Shown here: positions 1-7,570 of the stretch, piece by piece
Position numbering within the stretch: position 1 is the stretch's first letter
Layout: every line of letters begins with the position of its first letter
Assembly: GCA_036003365.1 (NCBI GenBank)
Contig: DASYSL010000130.1
Location: 1 to 10,464, forward strand
DNA length: 10,464 nucleotides
Source of the DNA: DASYSL01 sp036003365
Lineage (GTDB): Bacteria > Eisenbacteria > RBG-16-71-46 > DASYSL01
Direction: 5' to 3'
The notes under the pieces: model-generated
Seen by the model: the letters and a program-made list of their open reading frames with translations, nothing else
The model's database searches: none
What the model was told of the DNA's origin: nothing
Position numbers and translations under genes: made by a program

Positions 1-1197
1 ACGCTCACTTATGATCCTTCGGGTCGCCAATGGATCCTGTTTGGTGGCGCGGAGGATGACAGCACCGTTTGGATCCTTTCCGATCGCGGGCGGGCCGCCT
101 GGCGTGTCCTGTCGACTCGAGGGGAGACCCCATCCCCGCGCGCATTTCACAGCGCGGCCTACGATTCGGCATCACACAGCGTGCTGATCTACGGCGGCGT
201 GAGTTTGCGTACACTGCGGTTTTTCGATGACGTGTGGAGGTTGTCTCTCACCAACCCGCCAACTTGGACCCGGGTGGACCCGGTGAGTGCGGGGCCCGGT
301 AAGCGTGCGTGGCATGGAGCCGTCCTGGATCCGGCGGGCCAGCGAATGCTCGTCTTCGGAGGCCGCGACAGCACCTCGCACGCAACGGACGAGCTCTGGC
401 AGCTCTCGCTCGGCGAGAGTCCGACATGGGCGCAAATCGAGACGCAGGGAGAGTCTCCGGGACCGATGGCCGATCTTTCGTTTCTCTACGACACGAATCG
501 CGGCAGGGCGATCCTGGTCTCCGGCTCGTCGGGAGCCCGGGATGTTTGGAGCCTGAACCTCAGCGGGACTCCACGCTGGACGTTGATCGCTCAGAATGGA
601 CCGCTTGTGTCTCGGAACGGCGCCACGTTCGATGCCGTCGGTGATCGGATTCTCGCACTAAATGCCACCTTCCTGTTCAAACCCTGGGAGTTACCGCTGT
701 CGGGGCCCGCTGAGTGGCGTGCGATCCCGGTCGGAGGTGACGCGCCTTCGCCGCGCCAGGCGCCCATCGCTTGTAACTCACGCGGAGATGAGATCGCGAT
801 GTTCGGTGGTTCGGATGGGCAAGGATTGAATCTCTCAGACCTATGGATCCTCTCCTTGCCACGAAACGCTTCGACCACGCTTCGGCCGAGAGCGGGTGCG
901 CGCGAGATCAACTTCGGCCAAGTGTCTCTCGCGCCTCCGCACCCCAACCCAAGTCGCTCCGGAGTGTCTTTCGCATACACGCAGCCCGCGAGCGCGTACG
1001 TGAAGATCAGCGTGTTCGATGGCGCGGGCCGGCTCGTGCGCAATTTGTTCGACGGCGCGAGCGAGGAGGGTTCGCACGAAGTGTCATGGGACGGCATGCA
1101 ACAAGGTGGAAGCCGGGCGCGAGCCGGCGTCTACTACTGCGCGATGACCATCGGAGGACAGACTCTGAGCCGCAAATTCGTGCTGATCTCGCCTTAG
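1..1197 (+). CDS. Kelch/galactose-oxidase-like beta-propeller protein with C-terminal FlgD-Ig-like domain (5' partial)
   Basis: The frame is open from base 1 with no start in view, so this is the last 398 residues of a longer protein; the GTG at 181 is internal. About five kelch-like blades are visible, with the recurring pattern FGG or YGG, then D-x-VW-x-L-S-L, then W-x-x-hydrophobic, then G-x-x-P-x-x-R and H-x-A-x-x-D (for example PSPRAFHSAAYD and MLVFGG). From about residue 313 (PHPNPS) to the end comes an Ig-like fold with VKISVFDGAGRLVRNLF, a Gly-rich stretch, ARAGVYYCAM and a final KFVLISP. This matches the FlgD-Ig-like/sorting-type tails common on secreted proteins of FCB-group and related uncultivated bacteria. 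The propeller's ligand or activity cannot be told from this part. Export is inferred from the tail only, because the signal peptide would lie outside the window. It is followed 64 nt later by a tRNA gene with its own promoter, so the two are probably separate transcription units. Confidence 0.85.
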   Translation, partial: TLTYDPSGRQWILFGGAEDDSTVWILSDRGRAAWRVLSTRGETPSPRAFHSAAYDSASHSVLIYGGVSLRTLRFFDDVWRLSLTNPPTWTRVDPVSAGPGKRAWHGAVLDPAGQRMLVFGGRDSTSHATDELWQLSLGESPTWAQIETQGESPGPMADLSFLYDTNRGRAILVSGSSGARDVWSLNLSGTPRWTLIAQNGPLVSRNGATFDAVGDRILALNATFLFKPWELPLSGPAEWRAIPVGGDAPSPRQAPIACNSRGDEIAMFGGSDGQGLNLSDLWILSLPRNASTTLRPRAGAREINFGQVSLAPPHPNPSRSGVSFAYTQPASAYVKISVFDGAGRLVRNLFDGASEEGSHEVSWDGMQQGGSRARAGVYYCAMTIGGQTLSRKFVLISP

Positions 1198-1218
1198 CAG
1201 GAAAGGCTCACGCGGGCG

Positions 1219-1248
1219 TTGACACTCGCCCGAAGCGATTGCTACGTT
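1219..1248 (+). promoter_or_regulatory. Promoter of tRNA-Asp
   Basis: A perfect -35 hexamer TTGACA (1219-1224) is followed after 18 bp by TACGTT (1243-1248), which is preceded by TGC as in an extended -10. The predicted start of transcription, near 1255, would leave only a few bases before the mature tRNA at 1262, as is usual for tRNA genes. The -10 keeps T, A and the final T of the consensus. Confidence 0.65.
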
Positions 1249-1261
1249 ACGCGCTTCGAGC

Positions 1262-1339
1262 GGGGTTGTAGTTCAGTTTGGTTAGAACGCCTGCCTGTCA
1301 CGCAGGAGGTCGCGGGTTCGAGTCCCGTCAACCCCGCCA
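1262..1339 (+). tRNA. tRNA-Asp (anticodon GTC), CCA encoded
   Basis: A full cloverleaf can be folded by eye. The acceptor stem GGGGTTG (1262-1268) pairs with CAACCCC (1329-1335). The D stem is GTTC/GAAC and the anticodon stem CCTGC/GCAGG. The loop CTGTCAC places the anticodon GTC at 1297-1299. A 5-nt variable loop follows, then a T arm with loop TTCGAGT. The discriminator is G1336, and the CCA end is encoded at 1337-1339. GTC reads aspartate codons, and the G discriminator fits tRNA-Asp. It stands alone on the plus strand with its own promoter and terminator, and only two bases separate it from the stop codon of the convergent argF. Confidence 0.97.
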
Positions 1340-1341
1340 TT

Positions 1342-2328
1342 TCATTCCGCGACATGAACCCGGGCGCCGGTGCCGGCCCGGGCTTTTTCTTTGAGGGCGC
1401 GCCCGCGCGCTTCGACCAGCCGAACCATCAAAGCTTTCTGCAGGTGCAGGCGGTTCTCGGCCTGGGGCACGACGACGCTCTGCTCGCCGTCCAGCACCTG
1501 GTCGGTCACTTCCTCGCCGCGATGCGCGGGCAGGCAGTGCATGAAGACGGCGTCCTTCTTGGCATAGGCCATGAGCTCGTCGTCCACGCGATAGCCGCTG
1601 AAGCAGACGCGGCGCCACTCGGACTCCGCTTCCTGGCCCATGCTCGTCCACGTGTCGGTGTAGATGACGTCGGCTTCCTGCGTGGCCTCCTGCGGCTCGC
1701 GGAAGCGGCGCACGCCGCCCTTGGCGCGGCGCTCGGCTTCCAGGAACAGCGCGGCGTCGGGCTCGAAGCCGTCGGGAACCGCGATGCGCAGCTCGAAATC
1801 GAAGATGGTCGCCGCCTCGAGCCACGAGTGCAGCACGTTGTTGCCGTCGCCCACCCAGGCGACCGTCATGTTGTTCAGATCGCGCTTCATGCGCCACAGC
1901 GTGTAGAGGTCGGCGAGGATCTGGCAGGGATGCGAGTAGTCGGTGAGCGCATTGATCACGGGCACGGTCGCGGCGGCGGCCAGCTCGCGCACCAGCCGAT
2001 GACTGAACGTGCGCGCCACGATGAGATCGCACATGCCGCTGAGCACGTGGGCCACGTCCGGAATGCTCTCGCGCCCGTGCTCGGCGACTTCGGCTTTGGT
2101 GAGGTCGACCACGTCGCCGCCCAGCTCGTGCATGCCCACGGTGAACGACACCCGCGTGCGCAAGGACGGCTTGTGGAAGATGAGCGCCGCCGTCTTGCCC
2201 GCGAGAGGTTTGGGCGCGTCGGCCTGGCCGCGCGCCTCGCGCAGCTCGTCGGCGAGCCGGAAGAGATCGATCACCCAGCCCTGCTCGAGCCCCATCAGGT
2301 CGACCAGCTCTGTCGGCTTCTGGCTCAT
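1342..2328 (-). CDS. argF: Ornithine carbamoyltransferase (OTCase)
   Basis: It transfers the carbamoyl group of carbamoyl phosphate to ornithine, giving citrulline (cytosolic; step six of arginine synthesis). The product is 328 aa, close to the family's usual length. The carbamoyl-phosphate loop is SLRTR (55-59), where many family members have STRTR. HPCQ is at 133-136, the ornithine-binding D-x-x-x-SMG loop at 225-231, and HCLPAHRGEEV at 264-274. The last motif marks a true ornithine enzyme rather than the acetylornithine or succinylornithine relatives. The position after RTRVSF, usually Glu, is Thr. The ATG shares a 4-nt ATGA overlap with the stop of argH-argA; there is no clear Shine-Dalgarno, so translational coupling is likely. 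About 24 residues past the usual C-terminus form a basic tail, which is encoded opposite the tRNA-Asp terminator. It is the last gene of the operon, and no terminator of its own is visible. Confidence 0.96.
   Translation of the reverse strand: MSQKPTELVDLMGLEQGWVIDLFRLADELREARGQADAPKPLAGKTAALIFHKPSLRTRVSFTVGMHELGGDVVDLTKAEVAEHGRESIPDVAHVLSGMCDLIVARTFSHRLVRELAAAATVPVINALTDYSHPCQILADLYTLWRMKRDLNNMTVAWVGDGNNVLHSWLEAATIFDFELRIAVPDGFEPDAALFLEAERRAKGGVRRFREPQEATQEADVIYTDTWTSMGQEAESEWRRVCFSGYRVDDELMAYAKKDAVFMHCLPAHRGEEVTDQVLDGEQSVVVPQAENRLHLQKALMVRLVEARGRALKEKARAGTGARVHVAE
1359..1392 (+). terminator. Intrinsic terminator of tRNA-Asp, antisense inside the 3' end of argF
   Basis: CCCGGG (1359-1364) pairs with CCCGGG (1377-1382), with an inner 3-bp CCG/CGG extension past a 2-nt bulge and a 4-nt loop. 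CTTTTTCTTT follows directly (1383-1392), so the orientation is plus strand. It begins 20 nt after the tRNA CCA. The same bases encode roughly residues 313-324 of ArgF on the other strand. No T-run follows the hairpin on the minus strand, so it should not stop argF transcription as a canonical intrinsic terminator. Confidence 0.8.
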
Positions 2329-4271
2329 AGATCGAGCACCATGGCGACCTCGTCGCAAGCGTGGCGGCGCGGGCACTGCACGCAATCGGTCCACACCTTG
2401 CGCGGCAGCGACTCGCGCGTGGCCTGCGTGAACCCGCAGCTCTCGAAGAACGGCACTTCGCGCGTGAGCGCGATGACGCGCGGCAAGCCGAGCGAGCGCG
2501 CGTCGGCCACGACAGCATCGACGATGGCCGCACCCATGCCCTTGCCGCGCTGATCGGGACGCACGGCGAGCGAGCGCACCTCGCCGAGATCGCCCCACAG
2601 CAAGCGCAATGCGCCGCAGGCGACCACGTCGCCACCGACCGTCGCCACGTGGAACTCGCGGATGCATTGGTACAGCTCGCCGACGGGGCGCGGGAGGAGC
2701 ACGCCTTGCGCCACGAAATCGGCCATCAGCCGCGCGATCGCCGGCACGTCGGCCAGCTCGGCGCGACGCATGACGACGCCATTGGACGTGGAAGCGGCGG
2801 TTGCCGGCGTGGCGAGACGCGGCGCCGGCTCGTCGCCTTCGGCGAGACGCGTGAATCCGGCGCGCGGCAGGCCGTCGCCCGCGGCGATGCCCAGGCGCGC
2901 CTCGGCGCGCCCGAGCTGCTCGGCCACGGCACGCGGCCCTGTGCCGGGCGAGTGATTTCGCCGCTCGAGCGCTTTCTCATAATCGAGCGAGCGCAGTCGT
3001 TCCTCGGTGAACGAGGGCGAGATCGCCACGCGTAGGGCTTCCGGAAGCTCGGCCGGCGTCGTGCCCAGGCGCTCGGCCTCGGACCATAGCTTGCCCACGA
3101 GCGCATGCGCTTCGCGGAAGGGTGTACCGTCGGCGACCAGCGAATCGGCCAGCTCGACAGCGAGAAGATCGGGTGTGAGGCTCGCCTGCACGCGCTCGGG
3201 CACGAGCTTGAGCGCGGCCACCGCGGGCGCGAGTGCGGAGAGGAGCGCGTCGAGCGTGTCGGCCGTGTCGAAGAGCGCCTCTTTGTCTTCCTGCAGATCC
3301 TTTTGATAGCCCGAGGGCAAGCCCTTGAGCACGATCGCCAGGCGCTCCGCGTTCGAGACCAGCCGCCCGCTCTTGGCGCGCGCCAATTCGAAGATGTCGG
3401 GATTGCGCTTCTGCGGCAGCAAGCTCGATCCCGTCGAGAAGCCATCGGGCGCGCCGTACCAGCCGAAGCCGGGCGAGCACCACAGGACGACATCCTCGGC
3501 CAGGCGCGACAGATGAATCCCGAGCAGAGCCGCGGCTTGCAGGTACTCGAGGACGAAGTCGCGATCGCCGACGGCGTCGAGGCTGTTCTCGGCGACGCGG
3601 CTCATGCCGAGCCGCGCGGCGAGCGCGAGACGGTCGTAGCGCAAAGGCGTGCCCGCGATGGCGGAAGCCCCGAGCGGCAGGCAATCGGCGGCCTGGCGCA
3701 CGCTCAGGAAGCGCTCCTCGTCGCGCTCGAACGCGGCCACGTGGGCGAGCCACGCGTGCGCGAGCAGAATGGGCTGCGCGGGCTGCATGTGCGTGTACGC
3801 CGCGGCGATGACCGAGCCCGCCGCACGCGCCTGGGCGAGCGCTGCGCGCTCCAATTCGCGCACGTGCTCGAGCGCTTCCTCGGCCAGGCGCATGACGCGC
3901 AGGCGGACGAGCGTGCTCACCTGGTCGTTACGGCTGCGCCCCGTGTGGAGGCGCCGGGCCGGATCACCGGAACGACGGATGAGCTCCGCTTCGACTGCCG
4001 AGTGCACGTCCTCGCCTTCGAGCTTCACGCGGCCGCCCGCAAGATCGTTCTCGAGCGCGTCGCACGCCCCGAGCAGCGCGCGCAAGCCGTTCGAGTCGAG
4101 GACGCCGCTCTCGACGAGCGCCGGGCCGTAGGCGCGCGTGAGAGCGATCTCCTCCGGCCACAGGCGCTGGTCGACCGGCAGCGAGTCGTTCAAGGCGCGA
4201 GCCCGCGGATCGAGACCGCCGGGCAAGCGACCGCTCCACACGTCGCCAGGACCGTTCGCGGCGGGCGGCAT
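2325..4271 (-). CDS. argH: Fused argininosuccinate lyase - N-acetylglutamate synthase (ArgHA)
   Basis: The 648-aa protein carries two enzymes of arginine synthesis. Residues 1 to about 461 are argininosuccinate lyase, the last step (argininosuccinate to arginine plus fumarate). HTGRSRNDQ is at 109-117, YTHMQP with the catalytic-region His at 159-164, and the fumarase-superfamily signature GSSLLPQKRNP with its mobile-loop Ser at 281-291. A Pro/Ala/Thr linker runs to about 500. Residues 501-648 are a GNAT acetyltransferase like the short N-acetylglutamate synthases: acetyl-CoA loop QRGKGMG at 574-580, LGEVRSLAV before it, FFESCGF after it, and an end DCVQCPRRHACDEVAM with three Cys. This domain would make the first intermediate, N-acetylglutamate. 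The frame is continuous, and the Met at residue 501 has no ribosome binding site, so one fused product is expected. The ATG at 4271 lies 16 nt after the argG stop; a GTG three codons upstream is an alternative start. Similar argH(A) fusions are known in marine Gammaproteobacteria (Moritella, Vibrio). The enzyme activities are inferred from the motifs. Confidence 0.93.
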   Translation of the reverse strand: MPPAANGPGDVWSGRLPGGLDPRARALNDSLPVDQRLWPEEIALTRAYGPALVESGVLDSNGLRALLGACDALENDLAGGRVKLEGEDVHSAVEAELIRRSGDPARRLHTGRSRNDQVSTLVRLRVMRLAEEALEHVRELERAALAQARAAGSVIAAAYTHMQPAQPILLAHAWLAHVAAFERDEERFLSVRQAADCLPLGASAIAGTPLRYDRLALAARLGMSRVAENSLDAVGDRDFVLEYLQAAALLGIHLSRLAEDVVLWCSPGFGWYGAPDGFSTGSSLLPQKRNPDIFELARAKSGRLVSNAERLAIVLKGLPSGYQKDLQEDKEALFDTADTLDALLSALAPAVAALKLVPERVQASLTPDLLAVELADSLVADGTPFREAHALVGKLWSEAERLGTTPAELPEALRVAISPSFTEERLRSLDYEKALERRNHSPGTGPRAVAEQLGRAEARLGIAAGDGLPRAGFTRLAEGDEPAPRLATPATAASTSNGVVMRRAELADVPAIARLMADFVAQGVLLPRPVGELYQCIREFHVATVGGDVVACGALRLLWGDLGEVRSLAVRPDQRGKGMGAAIVDAVVADARSLGLPRVIALTREVPFFESCGFTQATRESLPRKVWTDCVQCPRRHACDEVAMVLDL

Positions 4272-4287
4272 GGCGAACACGCGCGGC

Positions 4288-5523
4288 TCAGCCGACACGC
4301 TCGGCCTCCGTTTCGCGATCGCGTGCCGCGCCCACGGCGAGCGGCAAGCCGAAGAGCCGGATGAATCCCTCGGCATGCGTGGCGTTGTAACCGGCCATGT
4401 CGAAGGAAGCGAGATCCGGCCGGTACAGGCTCTTGGGGCTGGTGCGCGACACGGCAGTGGCATGACCGTGGAACAGCTCGACCGTGACCTCGCCGGTGGC
4501 GGGCTCGAGCGCCTTGTCGACGAAGGCTTGCAGGGCTTCCCGCAAGGGCGAGAACCACTGCCCGTTGTAGATGAGATCCGCCATGCGCGGCGCCAGCTCG
4601 GCGCGCGTGCGCAGGACGTCGTGCGGCAGGGTGAGCCGGCAAAGATCTTCGATGGCCTCGCGCAGCACGGTGCCGGCGGGCGTCTCGTAGACGCCGCGCG
4701 ACTTCATGCCGACAAGACGGCTCTCGACCAGGTCGTCGCGCCCCACGCCGTGGCGCGCGGCAAGCTCGTTGAGCTTCTCGACGATCGCCACCGGATCGGT
4801 CGCGCGCCCGTCGAGCGACACGGGCGTGCCCGCCTCGAAGCCGATGCGCACGGTCTCCGGCTCGGCCGGACGCTCGGCCGGGCCGCGCGTCAGGCGGAAC
4901 ATCGATTCCTCGGGCGTGTTCGCCGGATCCTCGAGACGTCCGCCCTCGTGGCTCAAATGCCAGAGATTGCCGTCGCGCGAGTAGAGATCCTTCTTGCTCT
5001 GCTGCACGGGCACGTTGTGCTTGGCCGCGTAGGCGAGCGCGTCTTCGCGCGACACGATGTCCCACTCGCGCCACGGCGCGACGATGGGCAAATCGGGCGC
5101 CAGCGCCATGTAGGTGAGCTCGAAGCGCACCTGATCGTTGCCCTTGCCGGTGGCGCCGTGTGCCAGCGCGTCGCCGCCGTGCGTGCGCGCGCACGCCACC
5201 TGGCGGGCGGCAATGAGCGGACGGGCGAGCGACGTGCCCAGCAGATAGCGGCCCTCGTAGATGGCGCCGGCCCGCAACGCCGGGAAGCAGAAGTCACGCA
5301 CGAAGGGGAGACGCAAGTCCTCGACCTGCACGCCCACCGCACCGCTGGCGCGCGCCTTGGCCTCCAAGCCGGACAGCTCGTCGCCTTGGCCGAGATCGGC
5401 GCAGTAGCAGAACACCTCGCAGCCGTAGTTCTCACGCAGCCAGGGCACGATGATGCTCGTGTCGAGGCCGCCCGAGTAGGCGAGGACGGCGCGGCGGATC
5501 TTGGGACGCGCGGACGAGCTCAC
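4288..5523 (-). CDS. argG: Argininosuccinate synthase
   Basis: It joins citrulline and aspartate at the cost of ATP to AMP, giving argininosuccinate, the substrate of the next gene's lyase domain. The product is 411 aa, normal for the family. The N-type ATP pyrophosphatase loop AYSGGLDTS is at 15-23. GATGKGNDQVRFEL (123-136) is the conserved nucleotide and citrulline site, and EGGRLEDP follows further on. The start is GTG, placed directly after the TAA of argD with no gap. AAAGGAA (5532-5538 on the complement) lies 9 nt upstream from its AGGA core and supports this choice. No anomalies are seen apart from a short charged C-terminal tail. Confidence 0.97.
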   Translation of the reverse strand: MSSSARPKIRRAVLAYSGGLDTSIIVPWLRENYGCEVFCYCADLGQGDELSGLEAKARASGAVGVQVEDLRLPFVRDFCFPALRAGAIYEGRYLLGTSLARPLIAARQVACARTHGGDALAHGATGKGNDQVRFELTYMALAPDLPIVAPWREWDIVSREDALAYAAKHNVPVQQSKKDLYSRDGNLWHLSHEGGRLEDPANTPEESMFRLTRGPAERPAEPETVRIGFEAGTPVSLDGRATDPVAIVEKLNELAARHGVGRDDLVESRLVGMKSRGVYETPAGTVLREAIEDLCRLTLPHDVLRTRAELAPRMADLIYNGQWFSPLREALQAFVDKALEPATGEVTVELFHGHATAVSRTSPKSLYRPDLASFDMAGYNATHAEGFIRLFGLPLAVGAARDRETEAERVG

Positions 5524-6765
5524 TTAGGCGATTCCTTTCCCGGATTCGAGGTCGGTCAACGCGGCATCGAGGCGGTGCAGGCCCTCGTCGATCTCGCCCG
5601 GGCTCGCGACGAGAGGGGGCAGCACGCGCACGGCGTGCTCGCCGCCGCGCACCAGCAAGAGATTGCGCTCACGCGCCAGCGCCACGAAGTGGCGCGGATC
5701 GTGCTGCGCGGAAAGCTCGATGGCGCGCAGGAGGCCGAGGCCGCGCGCTTCGACCACCGAAGCATGTTTGTGCGCGAGCTTCTCCAGGCCACGGCCCAAG
5801 CGCTCGCCACGCCGGCGCACGCGCGACAAGAACGCCGGGCGGTTGATGCGCTCCAGCGTCCACAAAGCGGCGGCGGCCGCGGTCGCGCCGCCCCCGAAAG
5901 TCGCGCCGTGCATGCCCGGCTTGAGCATGGCGGCGACGTCGTTGGTCATGAGGATGGCGCCGATCGGAAAACCCGAGCCGAGCGCCTTGCTGAGCACGGT
6001 GATGTCGCCCTTCACCTTGTATTGCTCTTGCGCGAGCAGCGTGCCGGTGCGGCCCATGCCGCTCTGAACCTCGTCGATGACGAGGGCGGCACGCAGGCGA
6101 TCGGCGCGCTCGCGCAGGCCCTTGAAGAACTCCTGCGTGGCCGGCACCACTCCGCCCTCGCCCTGCACCGGCTCGACCACGATGGCGCACACGTTGGCGT
6201 CGAGATGGCGGTCGACGTCGGCGAGATCGTTGAACTTGGCGAAGCGGATGCCGGGAATGAGGGGCTCGAACGGCGCCCGATAGGAGGGCGTGTAGGTGGC
6301 CGACACGGCGAAGCCCGTGCGGCCGTGGAATCCGCCCTCGAACGCGAGAATGTCGCGGCCCGGCAACTCGAGTGCCGTGGCGCGTGCCCGCGTGAACTTG
6401 AGCGCGCCGTCCAGGCCCTCAGCGCCGGAGTTGCAGTAGAAGACCTTGTCGTAGCCGGTGGCTTGCGTGAGCGCTTTCGCCAGCTCGATGGCCGGGCGAT
6501 TGGCGAACAGGTTCGACGTGTGGCCGAGCCGGCCCATTTGATGCGACACGACGCGGCCGAGCCCGCGCGGCGCATGGCCGAGCGCGTTCACGGCGATGCC
6601 GCACGTGAAGTCGAGATAGCGGCGCCCGCCCGCGTCCCAGGCCCACGCGCCGCGGCCGCTGGCCAATTCGAGGCGCGGCAAATAGTAAAGAGGCGCGAGC
6701 CAGTTCGTCTCGTCGTTGGCGAGCGATGGTGCCGTCGTCGACGGAGCGTCCATGAGATCAGTCAC
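5524..6765 (-). CDS. argD: N-acetylornithine aminotransferase (class III, PLP-dependent)
   Basis: It converts N-acetylglutamate semialdehyde and glutamate to N-acetylornithine and 2-oxoglutarate. The 413-aa protein has the class III layout: NSGAE (112-116) for the PLP phosphate, FEGGFHGRT (142-150), VVEPVQGEGG (196-205), the pyridine-binding Asp in VIDEVQSGMGRTG (229-241), and the Schiff-base lysine K260 in LSKALGSG. The usual TFGGNP is TFGGGA here, a mild departure that keeps the Thr. The GTG start at 6765 overlaps the end of argB by 8 nt and has a strong GGGAGGAG upstream at proper spacing. An ATG four codons in (6753) is too far from that site. Family members can also serve as ornithine or succinyl-DAP aminotransferases, but the operon argues for ArgD. 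Confidence 0.95.
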   Translation of the reverse strand: MTDLMDAPSTTAPSLANDETNWLAPLYYLPRLELASGRGAWAWDAGGRRYLDFTCGIAVNALGHAPRGLGRVVSHQMGRLGHTSNLFANRPAIELAKALTQATGYDKVFYCNSGAEGLDGALKFTRARATALELPGRDILAFEGGFHGRTGFAVSATYTPSYRAPFEPLIPGIRFAKFNDLADVDRHLDANVCAIVVEPVQGEGGVVPATQEFFKGLRERADRLRAALVIDEVQSGMGRTGTLLAQEQYKVKGDITVLSKALGSGFPIGAILMTNDVAAMLKPGMHGATFGGGATAAAAALWTLERINRPAFLSRVRRRGERLGRGLEKLAHKHASVVEARGLGLLRAIELSAQHDPRHFVALARERNLLLVRGGEHAVRVLPPLVASPGEIDEGLHRLDAALTDLESGKGIA

Positions 6766-7570
6766 GTGCTCCTCCCGTGGCCAGAGTGGTGACTCTCTCT
6801 ACAAAGGTGCCCCCCGGCTCGCCGGCGTGCAATCCGCTCAGGGTTCCAGGGCCGTCCCAGGCGGCGATCACCGCGCGAGACGCGCCCCCGCGCACGGCGG
6901 CCGCCGCGGCCGCGAGCTTCGGGCGCATGCCGCCCGTGACTTCCGGGTGGGCGAGCAGCGCGTCGATGGCGTCCGTGTCCACCCGCTCGACGAGCTGCGC
7001 TTTGAGCCTGAGGCCCGGCGTGTCACTCAACAAGATGAGCAGCGAAGCCTCGAGGGCGGCGGCCACACCGGCGGCGAGATCGTCGGCATTCACGTTGAGC
7101 AGACGACCCTCGCAGGCGCCAATGCTCGCGAGAACCGGCACGCGACGATCGGCGATCAATTGATTCAGGAAGCCCGCATCGACCTGGTCCACCACGCCGA
7201 CGTCGCCGAGCTGGGACGCGTGTGGGTGCGGAACGATGGTGGCAACGCCATCGGCCGCGGACAATCCCACCGCGTTCACGGAGCTGGCCCGCAAGGCCGC
7301 GACGAGCCGCTTGTTGGCGAGACCCGCCAGCACCGCGGTGGCGACCTCGACCGTCTCGGCATCGCTGACGCGCAGGCCGTCGTGGAACGTGGACGTGATG
7401 CCGAGCCGCTCGCTCCAGCGCGTCACCTCGGCGCCGCCGCCGTGAACGACCACCACGGGTTGCAGCAAGGCGAACGCCGCCAGCGCCTGCGCCAGCTCGC
7501 GCGTGGCGCCAGGGGCTTCGAGAGCGCGGCCGCCCAGCTTGATGACGATGGGTTTGAGTCCCGCGTTCAC
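6758..7570 (-). CDS. argB: N-acetylglutamate kinase
   Basis: It phosphorylates N-acetylglutamate with ATP, the second step. The product is 270 aa, of the amino-acid-kinase fold. IKLGG with Lys11 is at 10-14, VVVHGGGAEV at 40-49, LRVSD with Arg67 at 66-70, LLNVNADD at 157-164, LLSDTPGL at 180-187 and GGMRPK at 213-218. It begins only a few residues before the first strand, so it lacks the N-terminal helix found in hexameric, arginine-inhibited kinases. The closest resemblance I recall is the E. coli-type enzyme (NVNAD, LSD), which is not inhibited by arginine. The GTG start overlaps the argC stop as GTGA, with GGGAG (7577-7581 on the complement) 6 nt upstream. Confidence 0.95.
   Translation of the reverse strand: MNAGLKPIVIKLGGRALEAPGATRELAQALAAFALLQPVVVVHGGGAEVTRWSERLGITSTFHDGLRVSDAETVEVATAVLAGLANKRLVAALRASSVNAVGLSAADGVATIVPHPHASQLGDVGVVDQVDAGFLNQLIADRRVPVLASIGACEGRLLNVNADDLAAGVAAALEASLLILLSDTPGLRLKAQLVERVDTDAIDALLAHPEVTGGMRPKLAAAAAAVRGGASRAVIAAWDGPGTLSGLHAGEPGGTFVERVTTLATGGARD
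6769..6776 (-). promoter_or_regulatory. Ribosome binding site deciding the argD start
   Basis: GGGAGGAG on the minus strand puts its GGAGG core 5 nt before the GTG at 6765 and 17 nt before the ATG at 6753. It therefore favours the GTG. It lies within the last codons of argB. Confidence 0.65.

Noticed and set aside
1219..2553. Long plus-strand open frame running through tRNA-Asp and opposite argF
   Set aside because: It reads through a clear tRNA gene and lies antisense to conserved argF; the product has no domain signature.
2325..2771. Separate N-acetylglutamate synthase gene starting at the internal ATG at 2771
   Set aside because: There is no Shine-Dalgarno before it and the lyase frame runs into it without a stop, so a fusion protein is the simpler reading.
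3105..4364. Long plus-strand open frame opposite argH
   Set aside because: It is antisense to the conserved lyase domain, with composition typical of a shadow frame and no ribosome binding site worth noting.
4138..6792. Very long open frame on the plus strand opposite argG and argD
   Set aside because: It is the mirror of strongly conserved minus-strand enzymes. GC-rich codon use with few A/T-start codons removes stops on the other strand, and the translation is low-complexity Arg/Ala/Glu/His-rich with no recognisable domain.
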